Positions 44,157-54,099 of a stretch of DNA of 64,000 nucleotides are shown piece by piece. This DNA comes from Nostoc sp. XA010 (GTDB taxonomy: Bacteria > Cyanobacteriota > Cyanobacteriia > Cyanobacteriales > Nostocaceae). The notes under the pieces are model-generated. The model had not been told where the DNA came from, did not search any database, and saw only the letters and a program-made list of their open reading frames with translations. Position numbers and translations under genes: made by a program. The stretch spans positions 62,001-126,000 of the forward strand of contig NZ_JAIVFX010000014.1 in assembly GCF_020829625.1 (NCBI RefSeq), in the 5' to 3' direction. Positions within the stretch are counted from its first letter, which is position 1. Every line of letters begins with the position of its first letter.

Positions 44157-45545
44157 TTATTTAAATTTAGGCTGGCGACGATACAGCAATTTAAATTGGG
44201 AAATTGGTGTGACATCTAAGGGTAATTGAATAGTAAAAGTGCTACCTTCACCTAATTGGCTCTGCACATTTAAACTACCTTGGTGTGACTGAATAATTGC
44301 CTGAGCGATCGCTAACCCTAATCCAGAACCGCCAGTTTTACGAGAGCGATCGCTATTCACTCGGTAAAAGCGATCAAAAATCCGAGTCAGTTCCTGGTGA
44401 GGAATACCAATACCTGTATCTTGAACCTGAATCACAGCATAATTTTCACTGCGATCTAAGACAACAGTCACCTTTCCAAATTGTGGCGTGTATTGAATTG
44501 CATTGATAATTAAATTAGAAACCAGACGATAGAGTTGGTCAGAATCGCCTACGATATTTAGAGGTTGCTCGACTCTGATTGCAGATGTTAGTGTCACCTG
44601 AGCAGAAAATGCGATCGCTGCAAATTCCTCTATTAAGTCATTGACAATATCATTTAAGCAACATTCATGTCGTAATGGCAGAGGTTGCCGATCTAGACGA
44701 GCTAAGAGGAGTAAATCAACAACTAAAGAAGTAAGTCGATGATTCTGACGCTGTATAGTTTTTAGAATGTCTTGCGCTTCGACTTCATCTAGTTTCGGCA
44801 TCAACAAGGCTGATTCCACCGTTGCTTGGGTTGCAGACAAAGGTGTTCGCAACTCATGTGCTACATCTGCTGTAAATTGTTGGATTTGTCTATAGGATTG
44901 ATAGATAGGTTGCATCGCTAATCCTGCTAACCACCAACTAGCAACACTAACTACAACCATCGTTGTAGGCAATCCCACGGCTAAAATTAGTTTAACAGCA
45001 TCCAGATAACTATTGAAATCTTCCAGACTTCGCCCCACTTGGATGTATCCCCAATCACGATTGTCTTGAGTGTGTAGTACAAAAGAAATTTGATAATATG
45101 GATTGCCTTTACTGTCTTTGAGAGTTTGCCAAAGTTCCTTGTTAAAGACTAGAGAAAGTCCCTCTGGATGAAAACCTGCGATCGCAATCAAGCGTCCTGA
45201 ATTATCAAAAAAACGTACATAGTAGTAGCCTTGATGGATGGCGCTGAGAATATGCCTTTTAGAACTTGACTGCTGTTGAATACAGCTTTCCCCAAGTACA
45301 CAAATATTTGGTAAAAGCTGTTGTACAACTGGTTCAATGCGTCCAGGTTGCTTTAGTTTCAGTTCAATACTGTCGTGTATCGTTCCCGCGACAGATTCCA
45401 ATTCTCGATCTAATGCTACCCAATGGGCATGAGATACGGCTTTGTAGACGCCAAATCCGCATAGGCTTAAAATCACAGCCATGACAAACGCATACCACAG
45501 AGCCAAGCGTACCCGCGTTAAGTTAAAGAGTTTATTTTGATTCAT
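44157..45545 (-). CDS. rppB: Sensor histidine kinase, RppB type (metal sensing)
   Basis: 462 residues. Two membrane helices (about 15-33 and 187-210) enclose a periplasmic sensor part of about 150 residues. The phospho-acceptor is H in ADVAHELRTPLSATQ, the N box is NLIINAIQYTP, and DTGIGIP and GGSGLGLAIAQA are the G boxes. It fits the RppB/NrsS group recalled from cyanobacteria. Its likely partner is the regulator at 47935, but a decarboxylase gene on the other strand stands between them. The efflux neighbours suggest it senses a metal, perhaps copper. Confidence 0.86.
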   Translation of the reverse strand: MNQNKLFNLTRVRLALWYAFVMAVILSLCGFGVYKAVSHAHWVALDRELESVAGTIHDSIELKLKQPGRIEPVVQQLLPNICVLGESCIQQQSSSKRHILSAIHQGYYYVRFFDNSGRLIAIAGFHPEGLSLVFNKELWQTLKDSKGNPYYQISFVLHTQDNRDWGYIQVGRSLEDFNSYLDAVKLILAVGLPTTMVVVSVASWWLAGLAMQPIYQSYRQIQQFTADVAHELRTPLSATQATVESALLMPKLDEVEAQDILKTIQRQNHRLTSLVVDLLLLARLDRQPLPLRHECCLNDIVNDLIEEFAAIAFSAQVTLTSAIRVEQPLNIVGDSDQLYRLVSNLIINAIQYTPQFGKVTVVLDRSENYAVIQVQDTGIGIPHQELTRIFDRFYRVNSDRSRKTGGSGLGLAIAQAIIQSHQGSLNVQSQLGEGSTFTIQLPLDVTPISQFKLLYRRQPKFK

Positions 45546-46059
45546 AACAAAACATCATTGAGCGAATTAAGGTTCCAAACGCCTAGCTGTCTAATTGGTA
45601 TTTAAGAACTTGAGACTATATATTTATGATTTTTTTTAGGATATCTCCAGATGATGGGTGAGATGATATTCTACTGTCTAAATCTCAACTAAGCTTCAGT
45701 TTTTGTACTTTTTGCTCAGTTCTAAATTATGGAGTTTAGTTTCATAATTGTGATAGTCTGCCTCGGATGTCAAACTTGTCAATACCCCCTAAACTCTATT
45801 TGGCTAAAGTCCTTGGCAAGAGCCTTGAAAACTAACAACTGCTAAGTTATCAAAAATAATCCAAGTTCATCCTGTACCAATGGCAGATGATAAAAAGTTT
45901 AAACCTGTACAAAATAATAGGTAAATGTGTAAATAAACTTAGTGGAAGTCTGAAAATTTTATTAATTGGTTCCTTAGAATTAGAAATTATCGATTCTAAA
46001 TCTAACGCACCAATCTTTTTGTACCTACTATAAGAAAATTTTAGATACTAGGAAAATTA
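45546..46059. other. Intergenic region between divergent rppB and decarboxylase genes
   Basis: A 514-bp AT-rich gap that must hold the promoters of both genes. It has no TTTCAT-N5-TTTCAT box like those upstream of the efflux genes. I see no gene or strong hairpin. Confidence 0.5.
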
Positions 46060-47730
46060 ATGAAGGCTAAAACAATGACATATTTTACTGTTGGAGATTA
46101 CCTAGTGCTTCGTCTAGTGCAGCTCGGCGTTAAGCATATTTTCGGTGTTGCTGGAGACTACAATATGGAGTTTCTCGACTCTATTGTTAACCAGGATGAA
46201 ATTGAGTTGATTTCATGCTGTAACGAACTTAATGCATCCTACGCTGCTGATGGCTATGGTCGGATCAATGGTGTTGCAGCCTTAGTAACTACATTTGGTG
46301 TTGGTGAACTCAGTGCTATTAATGGTGTTGCTGGTGCTTACGCCGAACACGTTCCTATTGTAGCAATTACTGGTTCTCCTGCTACTAAACTTCAATCATC
46401 CGGAGCGCTTGTCCATCATACGCTTGGTACTGGTGATTTCTCTCTCTTCGCCCGAATGTATGAAAAGGTAACGGCGGCTCAAGCATATTTGACAATAGAG
46501 AATGCAACAGCAGAAATTGATAGAGTTTTAGGTATCTGTCTTCTCCAAAAATTACCTGTTTACATCTCCATACCGATGGATATTGCTCAACATAAAGTAG
46601 CTATACCGTCTGATTCATTGATACTCCCTGTGTTCCAAAGTGCGAGCGCTACTTTAGACGAGGCAGTTGATGCCTGTGTAACTATACTGGAGAAAGCCCA
46701 AAAACCAGTAATTATTGCTGATGTTGGTGTAGATCGTGAGCGCCTGCATGGGGAATTGCGAGAGTTGCTAGCAGCTACCGGATACCCTTATGCCACTATG
46801 AACATGGGAAAAGGGCTATTGGAGGAAACGCACCCACAATTCATTGGCATATATAATGGTGCTGCTAGTGAGGAATATGTCAGAAAACGTATTGAAGAGG
46901 CAGATTGTGTGTTGAGTATCGGTGCTTTGATGACTGATTTCAACACAGGAAAGTTTTCTGCCAAACTTGATCCAGATCGAACTATTGAAGTGCATGGGCA
47001 GTATCTAAAGATTAAACGTGCGCTGTACAACAATGTAGCAATGCGAGATGTGTTATCTGCTTTAAGCAAACGCTTGCAGCGCCGCGATGCTCAAACCCTA
47101 GACTTTAAGGCTGCGATGGAGAATTTGGATGCTGGTTTCACAACTCCCTTCAATCCTAAAACGGATGCGCTTATTACACAACAGCGTTTTTGGTATAGCC
47201 TAGCTCATTTCCTCAAAGAAGATGACATTATCGTTACTGAGACTGGAACTTGTCTATTTGGAGCCTCAGCAATTCCTTTGCCAAAAAGAAGCACCTTCGT
47301 TGGGCAAGTTCTTTGGGGTTCGATTGGCTATTCAGTTGGCTCATTACTTGGCTGTTGTATCGCAGCACCACAACGACGAGCTATTCTACTAGTGGGTGAC
47401 GGTTCTTTTCAAATGACAGCACAAGAACTCTCAACAATATTACGTTATAACTTGAAGCCAATTATTTTTCTGATTAACAATGATGGATATACTATAGAGC
47501 GTGATATACACGGTGCAACCATGCCATATAACGACATTCAACGGTGGAATTATCACAAGCTCCATGAAATTTTTGCTACTAATGGTTGGGGTATTAAAGT
47601 AAGCACTGAGCCTGAGTTGGAGTCGGCATTGCAAAAAGCCGAACAAAATCGCGACCAACTTGCTTTCATTGAAGTCGTGATGGATAAAATGGACAGCCCA
47701 GAAGTTCTTTTGAAGATGTTGCAAAATTAG
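46060..47730 (+). CDS. TPP-dependent 2-oxo-acid decarboxylase (pyruvate/indolepyruvate decarboxylase family)
   Basis: 556 residues. The N-terminal PYR domain has the catalytic glutamate in CCNELNASYAADGYGR and the HH pair in LVHHTLGTGDF; both mark the pyruvate/indolepyruvate/branched-chain decarboxylase group rather than acetolactate synthase. The TPP site is GDGSFQMTAQELSTILR with INNDGYTIE. It would release CO2 from a 2-oxo acid to give an aldehyde; the substrate cannot be told. It lies between the regulator and kinase genes of a two-component system and on the opposite strand, so it was probably inserted. Confidence 0.88.
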   Translation: MKAKTMTYFTVGDYLVLRLVQLGVKHIFGVAGDYNMEFLDSIVNQDEIELISCCNELNASYAADGYGRINGVAALVTTFGVGELSAINGVAGAYAEHVPIVAITGSPATKLQSSGALVHHTLGTGDFSLFARMYEKVTAAQAYLTIENATAEIDRVLGICLLQKLPVYISIPMDIAQHKVAIPSDSLILPVFQSASATLDEAVDACVTILEKAQKPVIIADVGVDRERLHGELRELLAATGYPYATMNMGKGLLEETHPQFIGIYNGAASEEYVRKRIEEADCVLSIGALMTDFNTGKFSAKLDPDRTIEVHGQYLKIKRALYNNVAMRDVLSALSKRLQRRDAQTLDFKAAMENLDAGFTTPFNPKTDALITQQRFWYSLAHFLKEDDIIVTETGTCLFGASAIPLPKRSTFVGQVLWGSIGYSVGSLLGCCIAAPQRRAILLVGDGSFQMTAQELSTILRYNLKPIIFLINNDGYTIERDIHGATMPYNDIQRWNYHKLHEIFATNGWGIKVSTEPELESALQKAEQNRDQLAFIEVVMDKMDSPEVLLKMLQN

Positions 47731-47934
47731 GGTATTTACCAGTAATAAAATGCGCCACCGTCGATAAAACCTCGCAGCTAAAAGTGCTTAAATAATGGCT
47801 ATAGTTGGTCTTACTTTTTAATGAAAGTTTTGCATCCGTAATGTGGTAGCTGCTGCATAATTATGCTTTGCCGCAAGATTAGGATAAAAAGCATTTCCTG
47901 TTTCATTTAATGAGTATCTATGACAAATATTTCA

Positions 47935-48645
47935 TTAAGAGCGGGGACTTTCATCGGTGATATTAAGACGATATCCCACACCATGCATAGTTTCAATGGG
48001 ATTCCCACAACCGCTATTAGCTAATCTGCGGCGCAGCAAACGTATTTGAGCCGCCACCACATTACTAACGGGTTCTGCGCTCACCTCCCAAAGCTGATTG
48101 CGAATCTGTTCGGTTGTGACAATTTGGTGCGGGTGCTTCATAAAATACTCTAGTAGCTGGAATTCTTTATTAGTTAAAGGAATTACCTGTTTATCCCCTT
48201 GATGGTTCTGACTAACAACCATACTGTTGCTGTAATCGAGAGTCAGGTTGCCAACAGTTAACTCCTTGGATTGAAATTGAGGCGATCGCCTCTGCAAAGC
48301 ACGCAACCGCGCCAACAATTCCGCCATACCAAAGGGCTTCACCAGATAATCATCAGCACCTGCATCTAGTCCAGCAACTTTATCTTCCATCCTATCTTTA
48401 GCTGTCAACATCAAAACTGGCAGAGGATTACGTCGTGTTCGTAGCCGACTACACAGTTCTAGCCCAGACAATCCTGGCAACATCCAATCGATAATAGCCA
48501 CAGTGTACTGCGTCCACTGGTTTTCTAAATAATCCCATGCCTCATCACCATCTAAAACCCAGTCAACTACATACTTTTCCAGGTTCAAGGTACGCTTGAT
48601 TGCCGAACCCAAATCTGGCTCATCTTCGACTAGCAACACTCTCAT
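47935..48645 (-). CDS. rppA: OmpR-family response regulator, RppA type
   Basis: 236 residues from ATG 48645, one base after the lipoprotein stop. The receiver domain has ED at VEDEPDLG, the phospho-acceptor D in VAIIDWMLPG and K in LVKPFG. The C-terminal winged helix follows (LTNKEFQLLEYFMKHPHQIV, then VAAQIRLLRRRLA). It is the last gene of the efflux operon and so controls metal efflux most simply. Two TTTCAT direct repeats upstream of the efflux genes are candidates for its sites. Confidence 0.88.
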   Translation of the reverse strand: MRVLLVEDEPDLGSAIKRTLNLEKYVVDWVLDGDEAWDYLENQWTQYTVAIIDWMLPGLSGLELCSRLRTRRNPLPVLMLTAKDRMEDKVAGLDAGADDYLVKPFGMAELLARLRALQRRSPQFQSKELTVGNLTLDYSNSMVVSQNHQGDKQVIPLTNKEFQLLEYFMKHPHQIVTTEQIRNQLWEVSAEPVSNVVAAQIRLLRRRLANSGCGNPIETMHGVGYRLNITDESPRS

Positions 48646-48646
48646 A

Positions 48647-49123
48647 TTATTTATTAAAGCTAAAACGACCATCTACTTTTTTGCCATCAATATCTACAAG
48701 CATCTTTACTTGATATTGACCAGATGATTTTTCTGGGAGCAAAACAGTATAGTGTTTACCTTCGCGATCATAAGCAAGGTTTAAAGTTTTTTGCCTTCCA
48801 TCAGGTGTCTGAACTTGAGCCTTTACTTTGGCATTAGATATTGCTTCGTGATTCTCTCCTTTTTGTAAGTAAAAATCCATGTGAGTTCCATTAGCTTCTT
48901 TCTCAGCTACAAACTCTAAATGATAGGCTCCTGTTTCCACAACTTGACCTCCTTTAGATTCACCATGCTGGCTAGATGTTTTGCCAGCAGGCAAAGCTGG
49001 AGTTGAGGTAGAAATAGCTGAACTTTTTTCAGTAGTAGCTACTTGATTACGGTTACTACAAGCTCCCAAAAAAATCAGCCCTACACTTCCTATAAGAATC
49101 AAACTTGATTTTAGTGAAATCAT
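48647..49123 (-). CDS. FixH/YtkA-like lipoprotein of the efflux operon
   Basis: 158 residues with a lipobox (IFLGACSN). The mature part is a small beta-sandwich of FixH/YtkA type (VETGAYHLEFVAEKEANGTH, then YTVLLPEKSSGQYQVKMLVD). It lies 45 bases after the RND pump gene, in the place of copC of copBAC-type operons. It probably binds or hands over metal in the periplasm; this is inference from context. Confidence 0.7.
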   Translation of the reverse strand: MISLKSSLILIGSVGLIFLGACSNRNQVATTEKSSAISTSTPALPAGKTSSQHGESKGGQVVETGAYHLEFVAEKEANGTHMDFYLQKGENHEAISNAKVKAQVQTPDGRQKTLNLAYDREGKHYTVLLPEKSSGQYQVKMLVDIDGKKVDGRFSFNK

Positions 49124-49168
49124 TGATTTACTCCAGTTAATAAATAATAAACAAATCTAAAAGCCCAA

Positions 49169-52100
49169 TTATAATACTGGACTTTTGGCTATATCAATAT
49201 TTTGTAAGAATATAGTATTTTTAGGAGCCAGAAACTTCCTAAACTGAGAATACAGAGCAGGAATAACTAATAGTGTTAATGCTGTCGAGGTAAACAAGCC
49301 ACCTAATACTACGATCGAAAGGGGTTGCAAAATTTCTTTACCAGGGCCACTCTCAACTACTAATGGTGCTAATCCTAAAGCAGAGGTAAAAGCTGTCATC
49401 AAAATGGCGTTTAGCCGTTCCATTGAACCTTGAATAAGCACTTCTTTAAGAGGCATGCCTTCCGCAAATTTGGTATTGTAATTATCCACCAGTAGCAAAC
49501 CATTACGGGTGGCAACTCCAAAGAGAGTGACAAAGCCAACTAAAGAAGCAATAGAAATAACGCCGTCTGTCAAAGCTACTGAAAATACTCCTCCCACCAA
49601 TGCTAAAGGTAAGTTAATCATAATCATGATGGTAGAAGGGATCGATTTGACTGAAAGATACATAATTACTGTAATGACAACAAAGGCGATCGCACTGGAA
49701 ATTAAGATATTCTGAGTGGCTCGTTCTTGCGCCTCAAATTGCCCTGCATATTGAATATAGTAGCCAGAGGGAGGATGCACTTGTTGATTAACTTTGTCTC
49801 TAATTTCATTTACAATAGAGCGCAAATCTCTACCGCTAGCGTTAGCGGAAACAACAATCAAACGGGAAACATTTTCCCGGTTAATCGTATTTGGGCCTGA
49901 GCCATTGTTAATTATGGCAACTTGTGATAGGGGAATCTTTTGACCGCCAGGAGTATCAACTAATAAATTGCCAATGGTATCCAGACTTTGACGTGAATCT
50001 GGTTTTAACCACACAACTAAGTCAAAAGTTTGTTGTTTTTCCAAGACTTGGGAAACTACTTTTCCATTGAGGGCAGTTTCAATAATTTCGGAAAGTTTTC
50101 CTACTGTTAAACCATATCGAGAAGCGGCTTGACGATTGAACTTAATTTGTATTTGTTCGACTGGTACTTGAGGCTCTAGTTGTAAATCAACAACACCATT
50201 AACGGTTTTCATCACCTCATTTACCTGGCTCCCAATGATGCGGAGTTCTTCTAATTCTGAACCGAAGATTTTAATAGCGATCGCACTTCTCACACCAGAC
50301 AAAACCTCATCCATTCGGTGAGAGATAAAACCACCAATATTCGGTGCTACCCCTGGTAATTTAGCAAACTCTTCCCGCAGTTTTTTAATACTCGCCTCCC
50401 TATCTTCCATCCCCGCTTTACTCAACTCAATATCCAAATGTCCCAAATTCACCCCTGCTGCATCTGCATCGCCAGGCGCACGTCCAGAACGCAACTGCAC
50501 GTAGGGAAATCTAGAGTCTCCCTTCAGCGCGTCTTGAAGTGCTTCTCCGGCTACATTAGTAGCTTCCAAAGATACACCAGGATAAAGAGTGAGGGTATTC
50601 ACCAAAGTTTGCTCTTGAAATTCTGGTAAAAACACTCTTCCAAAGGAGGGAGCAATTACAGCAGATGCTACTAAACTAGCAGCAGCTAGGATTAAAATAA
50701 TTCCAGAATGTCGCAGAGAAAATGTTAATAAGGGATGATAAAGCTTCTTAAAAAATCTTGCTATCCAAGGCTCGGTTTCTGGCAAGTTACCGTAAGGTAA
50801 TAAGATTGCACATAATGCCGGAGTCACCGTTAATGCTGTGATACTAGAAGCAATAACTGCTGCCATATACCCTAATCCCATTGGGATAAAAATACTACCT
50901 TCTACACCAGCCAAAGCAAAAACTGGAGAGAAGACAACTATGGTAATTATGGTGGCTCCAAATACCGAATCGCGTACCTCTTGACAACCGTCAAATACTA
51001 CGTCTAAAACTGGGCGCGGTTTCGGAGAATATTTATTTTCTCGGAGGTTACGATAGACATTTTCAGCATCCACAATCGCATCATCAACTGCTGAACCAAT
51101 TGCTACTGCTAACCCTCCCAAGGTCATAGTATTTAAACCTTGTCCTAGCAAATTTAGTAATAGTACTCCTATTAGTAAGGATAATGGTAGAGCCGTTAGA
51201 CAAATAGCTAAATTACGCCAATTCATCAAAAACGGAATCAGGATAAGTGCAACAATAATACTGCCTTCAATTAAAGCTTCTCTAACATTGTCAATAGAAG
51301 AATCAATATAGTTTTCTTGGCGGAAGGTAGGGGTGATATTAATATCTTTAGGTAAAGCAGCTTTTATTTCTAACATCGCCTCTTCTATGGCACGAGTAAT
51401 AGTAGGAGTATCGGCTTGAGGCTGTTTATTAATCATTACAATAATTGCCTTTTGACCGTTAAAACTGCCATCACCACGTTTGATAGCTGCACCAATTTGG
51501 ACATCAGCTACATCGGATATTTTCACAGGTGTACCATTACGGGCAGTAATTGCTGATTGCTGTAATTCTTCAATAGATTCAATCCGTCCAATGCCTCGAA
51601 TTAATTTTTCGCGATCGGGGGTAATCAAATAGCCACCCGGAGCATTAACATTGGCAGCAGATACAGCTTCCTGCACATCTTCTAAAGTGACATTAAAGGC
51701 TTGTAACTTCTCTGGGTCAATTAATACTTGATATTGGCGAGTATCGCCGCCATACGCTATAACCTGACTAACACCTGGAACAGCCAAAAGGCGATTTGTT
51801 ACTTGCCAATCGACAATGCGTCGCACTTCCATCAAAGGAGTATTTTCAGAAGTAAAGGCGTATTGCAGTACAGTACCGATGGGGGAAGTGGTGGGGGAAA
51901 TTTGTGGCGTTTCCACTCCTTCAGGAAGCTTACTAGAACTCTGTTGCAATCGCTCTGTTACCAATTGGCGAGCTTGATAAATATCGCTTCCCCAGTTAAA
52001 AATTACTTTGACAACGGAAACTCCCGACGCGCTAGAAGAACGTACTGCTGTGATTCCTGGAGTACCGTTAATCGCACTTTCAATTGGTAAAGTTACTAAA

Positions 52101-52288
52101 GATTCAACTTCTTCTGGTGCTAATCCTGGTGCTTCAGTTTGAATTTCAACTTGGGGTGGTGCAAAGCTGGGGAAAACATCCAACGGCATTTGGATAATTG
52201 TCCGAAATATCCAAAGCGTTACGACAATTGCACCCAGAATAACTAACCAACGACGGGCGATCGCCCATTTAATAATCGCACTCAGCAT
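49169..52288 (-). CDS. RND heavy-metal efflux pump (CusA/CzcA family)
   Basis: 1039 residues, full length, with twelve membrane helices and two large periplasmic loops (after helices 1 and 7). The opening (AIARRWLVILGAIVVTLW) and the helix-4 motif VAIGSAVDDAIVDAENVYR are those of HME-RND pumps. The DFG-type helix-4 signature of Co/Zn/Cd pumps is not seen; AIGSAVDDA looks more like the monovalent (Cu/Ag) or related group. Together with a DUF305 gene this favours copper. It starts 2 bases after the adaptor stop. Confidence 0.9.
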   Translation of the reverse strand: MLSAIIKWAIARRWLVILGAIVVTLWIFRTIIQMPLDVFPSFAPPQVEIQTEAPGLAPEEVESLVTLPIESAINGTPGITAVRSSSASGVSVVKVIFNWGSDIYQARQLVTERLQQSSSKLPEGVETPQISPTTSPIGTVLQYAFTSENTPLMEVRRIVDWQVTNRLLAVPGVSQVIAYGGDTRQYQVLIDPEKLQAFNVTLEDVQEAVSAANVNAPGGYLITPDREKLIRGIGRIESIEELQQSAITARNGTPVKISDVADVQIGAAIKRGDGSFNGQKAIIVMINKQPQADTPTITRAIEEAMLEIKAALPKDINITPTFRQENYIDSSIDNVREALIEGSIIVALILIPFLMNWRNLAICLTALPLSLLIGVLLLNLLGQGLNTMTLGGLAVAIGSAVDDAIVDAENVYRNLRENKYSPKPRPVLDVVFDGCQEVRDSVFGATIITIVVFSPVFALAGVEGSIFIPMGLGYMAAVIASSITALTVTPALCAILLPYGNLPETEPWIARFFKKLYHPLLTFSLRHSGIILILAAASLVASAVIAPSFGRVFLPEFQEQTLVNTLTLYPGVSLEATNVAGEALQDALKGDSRFPYVQLRSGRAPGDADAAGVNLGHLDIELSKAGMEDREASIKKLREEFAKLPGVAPNIGGFISHRMDEVLSGVRSAIAIKIFGSELEELRIIGSQVNEVMKTVNGVVDLQLEPQVPVEQIQIKFNRQAASRYGLTVGKLSEIIETALNGKVVSQVLEKQQTFDLVVWLKPDSRQSLDTIGNLLVDTPGGQKIPLSQVAIINNGSGPNTINRENVSRLIVVSANASGRDLRSIVNEIRDKVNQQVHPPSGYYIQYAGQFEAQERATQNILISSAIAFVVITVIMYLSVKSIPSTIMIMINLPLALVGGVFSVALTDGVISIASLVGFVTLFGVATRNGLLLVDNYNTKFAEGMPLKEVLIQGSMERLNAILMTAFTSALGLAPLVVESGPGKEILQPLSIVVLGGLFTSTALTLLVIPALYSQFRKFLAPKNTIFLQNIDIAKSPVL

Positions 52289-52290
52289 GA

Positions 52291-53916
52291 CTATTTCTGA
52301 ATCTTGATTTCTGAATCTTCACTAGCTGCACGGTGGTTATCAACCCATTCTGGCGATGCATCTACTTGCACAGAACTGGCTAGTTGAAGTTGATTGGTGC
52401 GACGACTAGACCAAAAAGCACCTCCGATAAAAGCTACTGTGGCTAATGCTGCTCCCCCTCCTCCCAGCAGCCACAGTGGTACTGGCTCTCTAGTAGTTTG
52501 TCGAGGAGTTTCCGGGTGTTCGTCTACTTTTGGCTTAGTATCGCCACGCAAAGACTGAGCATAAAGCTGAGGCGATCGCACTGTCACTATCAAATCCTCC
52601 TCGAATAAGCCAGTTTTGACCTCAACCATATCCCCAGAGGTTCGACCTAAAGTAACTTCAACAGGCTGATAGGCGTTGCCATTTTGTACATAAACTTGTT
52701 TTTTGCCATTGCCTTCAACTACAGCCGCGCTCTTAATTGCTAATATGCCTGATGATGTTTGGTTTGTAACAACTTCTAATTCTGCAAACATTCCTGGTTT
52801 TAGCACTCCGCTAGAATTCTCTAGTTCAGCTTGCACTGGTACGACTCGCGTTTCCCCTTCCACAAAAGAAGCAATTCGGGTAATTCGTCCGATAAAGGTA
52901 CGATTAGGTATAGAAGCAACTTTGACCCTTACTTGTTGACCACTTCTTACCTGATTCAAATCTTTTTCATAAATATTCGCGGTGGCAAAAACACGACTGT
53001 CATCAATAATTGTCATCAACTTCCCACCCGCATCCTCGAATGATTGACCAAGGGTAACTTCCCGATCGGCAACTTTGCCAGAAATTGGGGATGTCACGGT
53101 AACAAGTCCTTGAGCATCAGCGCGGGTTCCCAATTGAGAAAGCCGAGTTTGATAAATACTATTACTTAGTTGGATACGAGATTTTGCTACCTGAACGGAT
53201 GAATCAGCGCGTTTTAGCTGATTTTCTGCCTCGATAACGTCCCGACGACTGGCAGCTTTAGCAAGGTCGGCTTTGGCTTGAGCTAACTGAGTTTCCGATT
53301 CAAGAGCGTTACGACGTGGTAAAGCGCCAGCATTAACTAACCGTTGATCTTGGTTAAACTTTTCTTGAGCAAAAGCCACTTGGCTCTGTGCTTGAGCTAT
53401 TTCAGCTGCGGCTATTTGTTGATAGCGATCGCGGTTTTGTTGAGCTAGTCTTAAATCAGCCTGCGCTTGCTGTAAATCAGCCTGACCTTGGGCAAGTTTT
53501 TCTTGGGAGTTAACCCGCATTTCCACCAGTTCAGGACTGGATATAACGGCAACTGGTTGACCTTTTTTCACCATCACACCAGCTTCCACCAATAACTCAA
53601 CCACTTTCGCTTGAGAAATTGGGGTATTTACTTCCACTTTTTGGCTGGGTAGAGTTTCAATCTGTCCGGTAGTTTTAATATCAACAGCTAGCTGCTGGCG
53701 TTTGACAGGTTCAACTTTAATTCCTAGCCGTTTGGCTGTTTGGGCATCAACTTGAATAGAGCTACTAGCACCAGTTGTTTCACTTCCTCCTTGAAATTCA
53801 TTTCCGTGTCCAGCGTGAGCCAAAACAACTGCGGGACTAGCAAGTAACAAAATATTGAAAAGTGTCCCAGAAACACAGCGAAGAACTGTAAGTGGTTGGG
53901 AATAGGGGTTAGGCAT
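52291..53916 (-). CDS. RND periplasmic adaptor (HlyD/CusB family)
   Basis: About 541 residues from the ATG at 53916 (a TTG nine bases earlier is also possible). A signal sequence (LFNILLLASPAVVLAHAG) is followed by a His-rich HAGHGNEF tip. A barrel-sandwich hybrid and a coiled coil rich in Q and A (residues about 140-250) follow, then the beta-barrel and membrane-proximal domains. Near residue 490 there is an extra hydrophobic helix (LWLLGGGGAALATVAFIGGA), unusual for adaptors. It links the pump to an outer-membrane channel not encoded here. Confidence 0.87.
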   Translation of the reverse strand: MPNPYSQPLTVLRCVSGTLFNILLLASPAVVLAHAGHGNEFQGGSETTGASSSIQVDAQTAKRLGIKVEPVKRQQLAVDIKTTGQIETLPSQKVEVNTPISQAKVVELLVEAGVMVKKGQPVAVISSPELVEMRVNSQEKLAQGQADLQQAQADLRLAQQNRDRYQQIAAAEIAQAQSQVAFAQEKFNQDQRLVNAGALPRRNALESETQLAQAKADLAKAASRRDVIEAENQLKRADSSVQVAKSRIQLSNSIYQTRLSQLGTRADAQGLVTVTSPISGKVADREVTLGQSFEDAGGKLMTIIDDSRVFATANIYEKDLNQVRSGQQVRVKVASIPNRTFIGRITRIASFVEGETRVVPVQAELENSSGVLKPGMFAELEVVTNQTSSGILAIKSAAVVEGNGKKQVYVQNGNAYQPVEVTLGRTSGDMVEVKTGLFEEDLIVTVRSPQLYAQSLRGDTKPKVDEHPETPRQTTREPVPLWLLGGGGAALATVAFIGGAFWSSRRTNQLQLASSVQVDASPEWVDNHRAASEDSEIKIQK

Positions 53917-53993
53917 CGCTATCAAAAGTCTTTGGATACAGAGGCAGAGAAAATACAGTGGTTCGGTTTCACTACCCAGTCTTTCATTGAGAA

Positions 53994-54010
53994 ATGAAAT
54001 TAGGATGAAA
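53994..54010 (-). promoter_or_regulatory. TTTCAT-N5-TTTCAT box upstream of the efflux operon
   Basis: On the minus strand the sequence reads TTTCATCCTAATTTCAT, two perfect TTTCAT half-sites 11 bp apart, about 75 bp before the adaptor start. Direct repeats of this form are known as binding sites of the Synechocystis copper regulator CopR. An identical copy lies at 54853-54869. Binding by the regulator at 47935 is inferred. Confidence 0.6.
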
Positions 54011-54099
54011 TTCTGCTGCGTAGGCGTAGTCCTTCGTAGACATCGCTCCTGAAATAACCAAACACCTATCCCGAATTACGTTAGCGAGTCATTGAGCGT

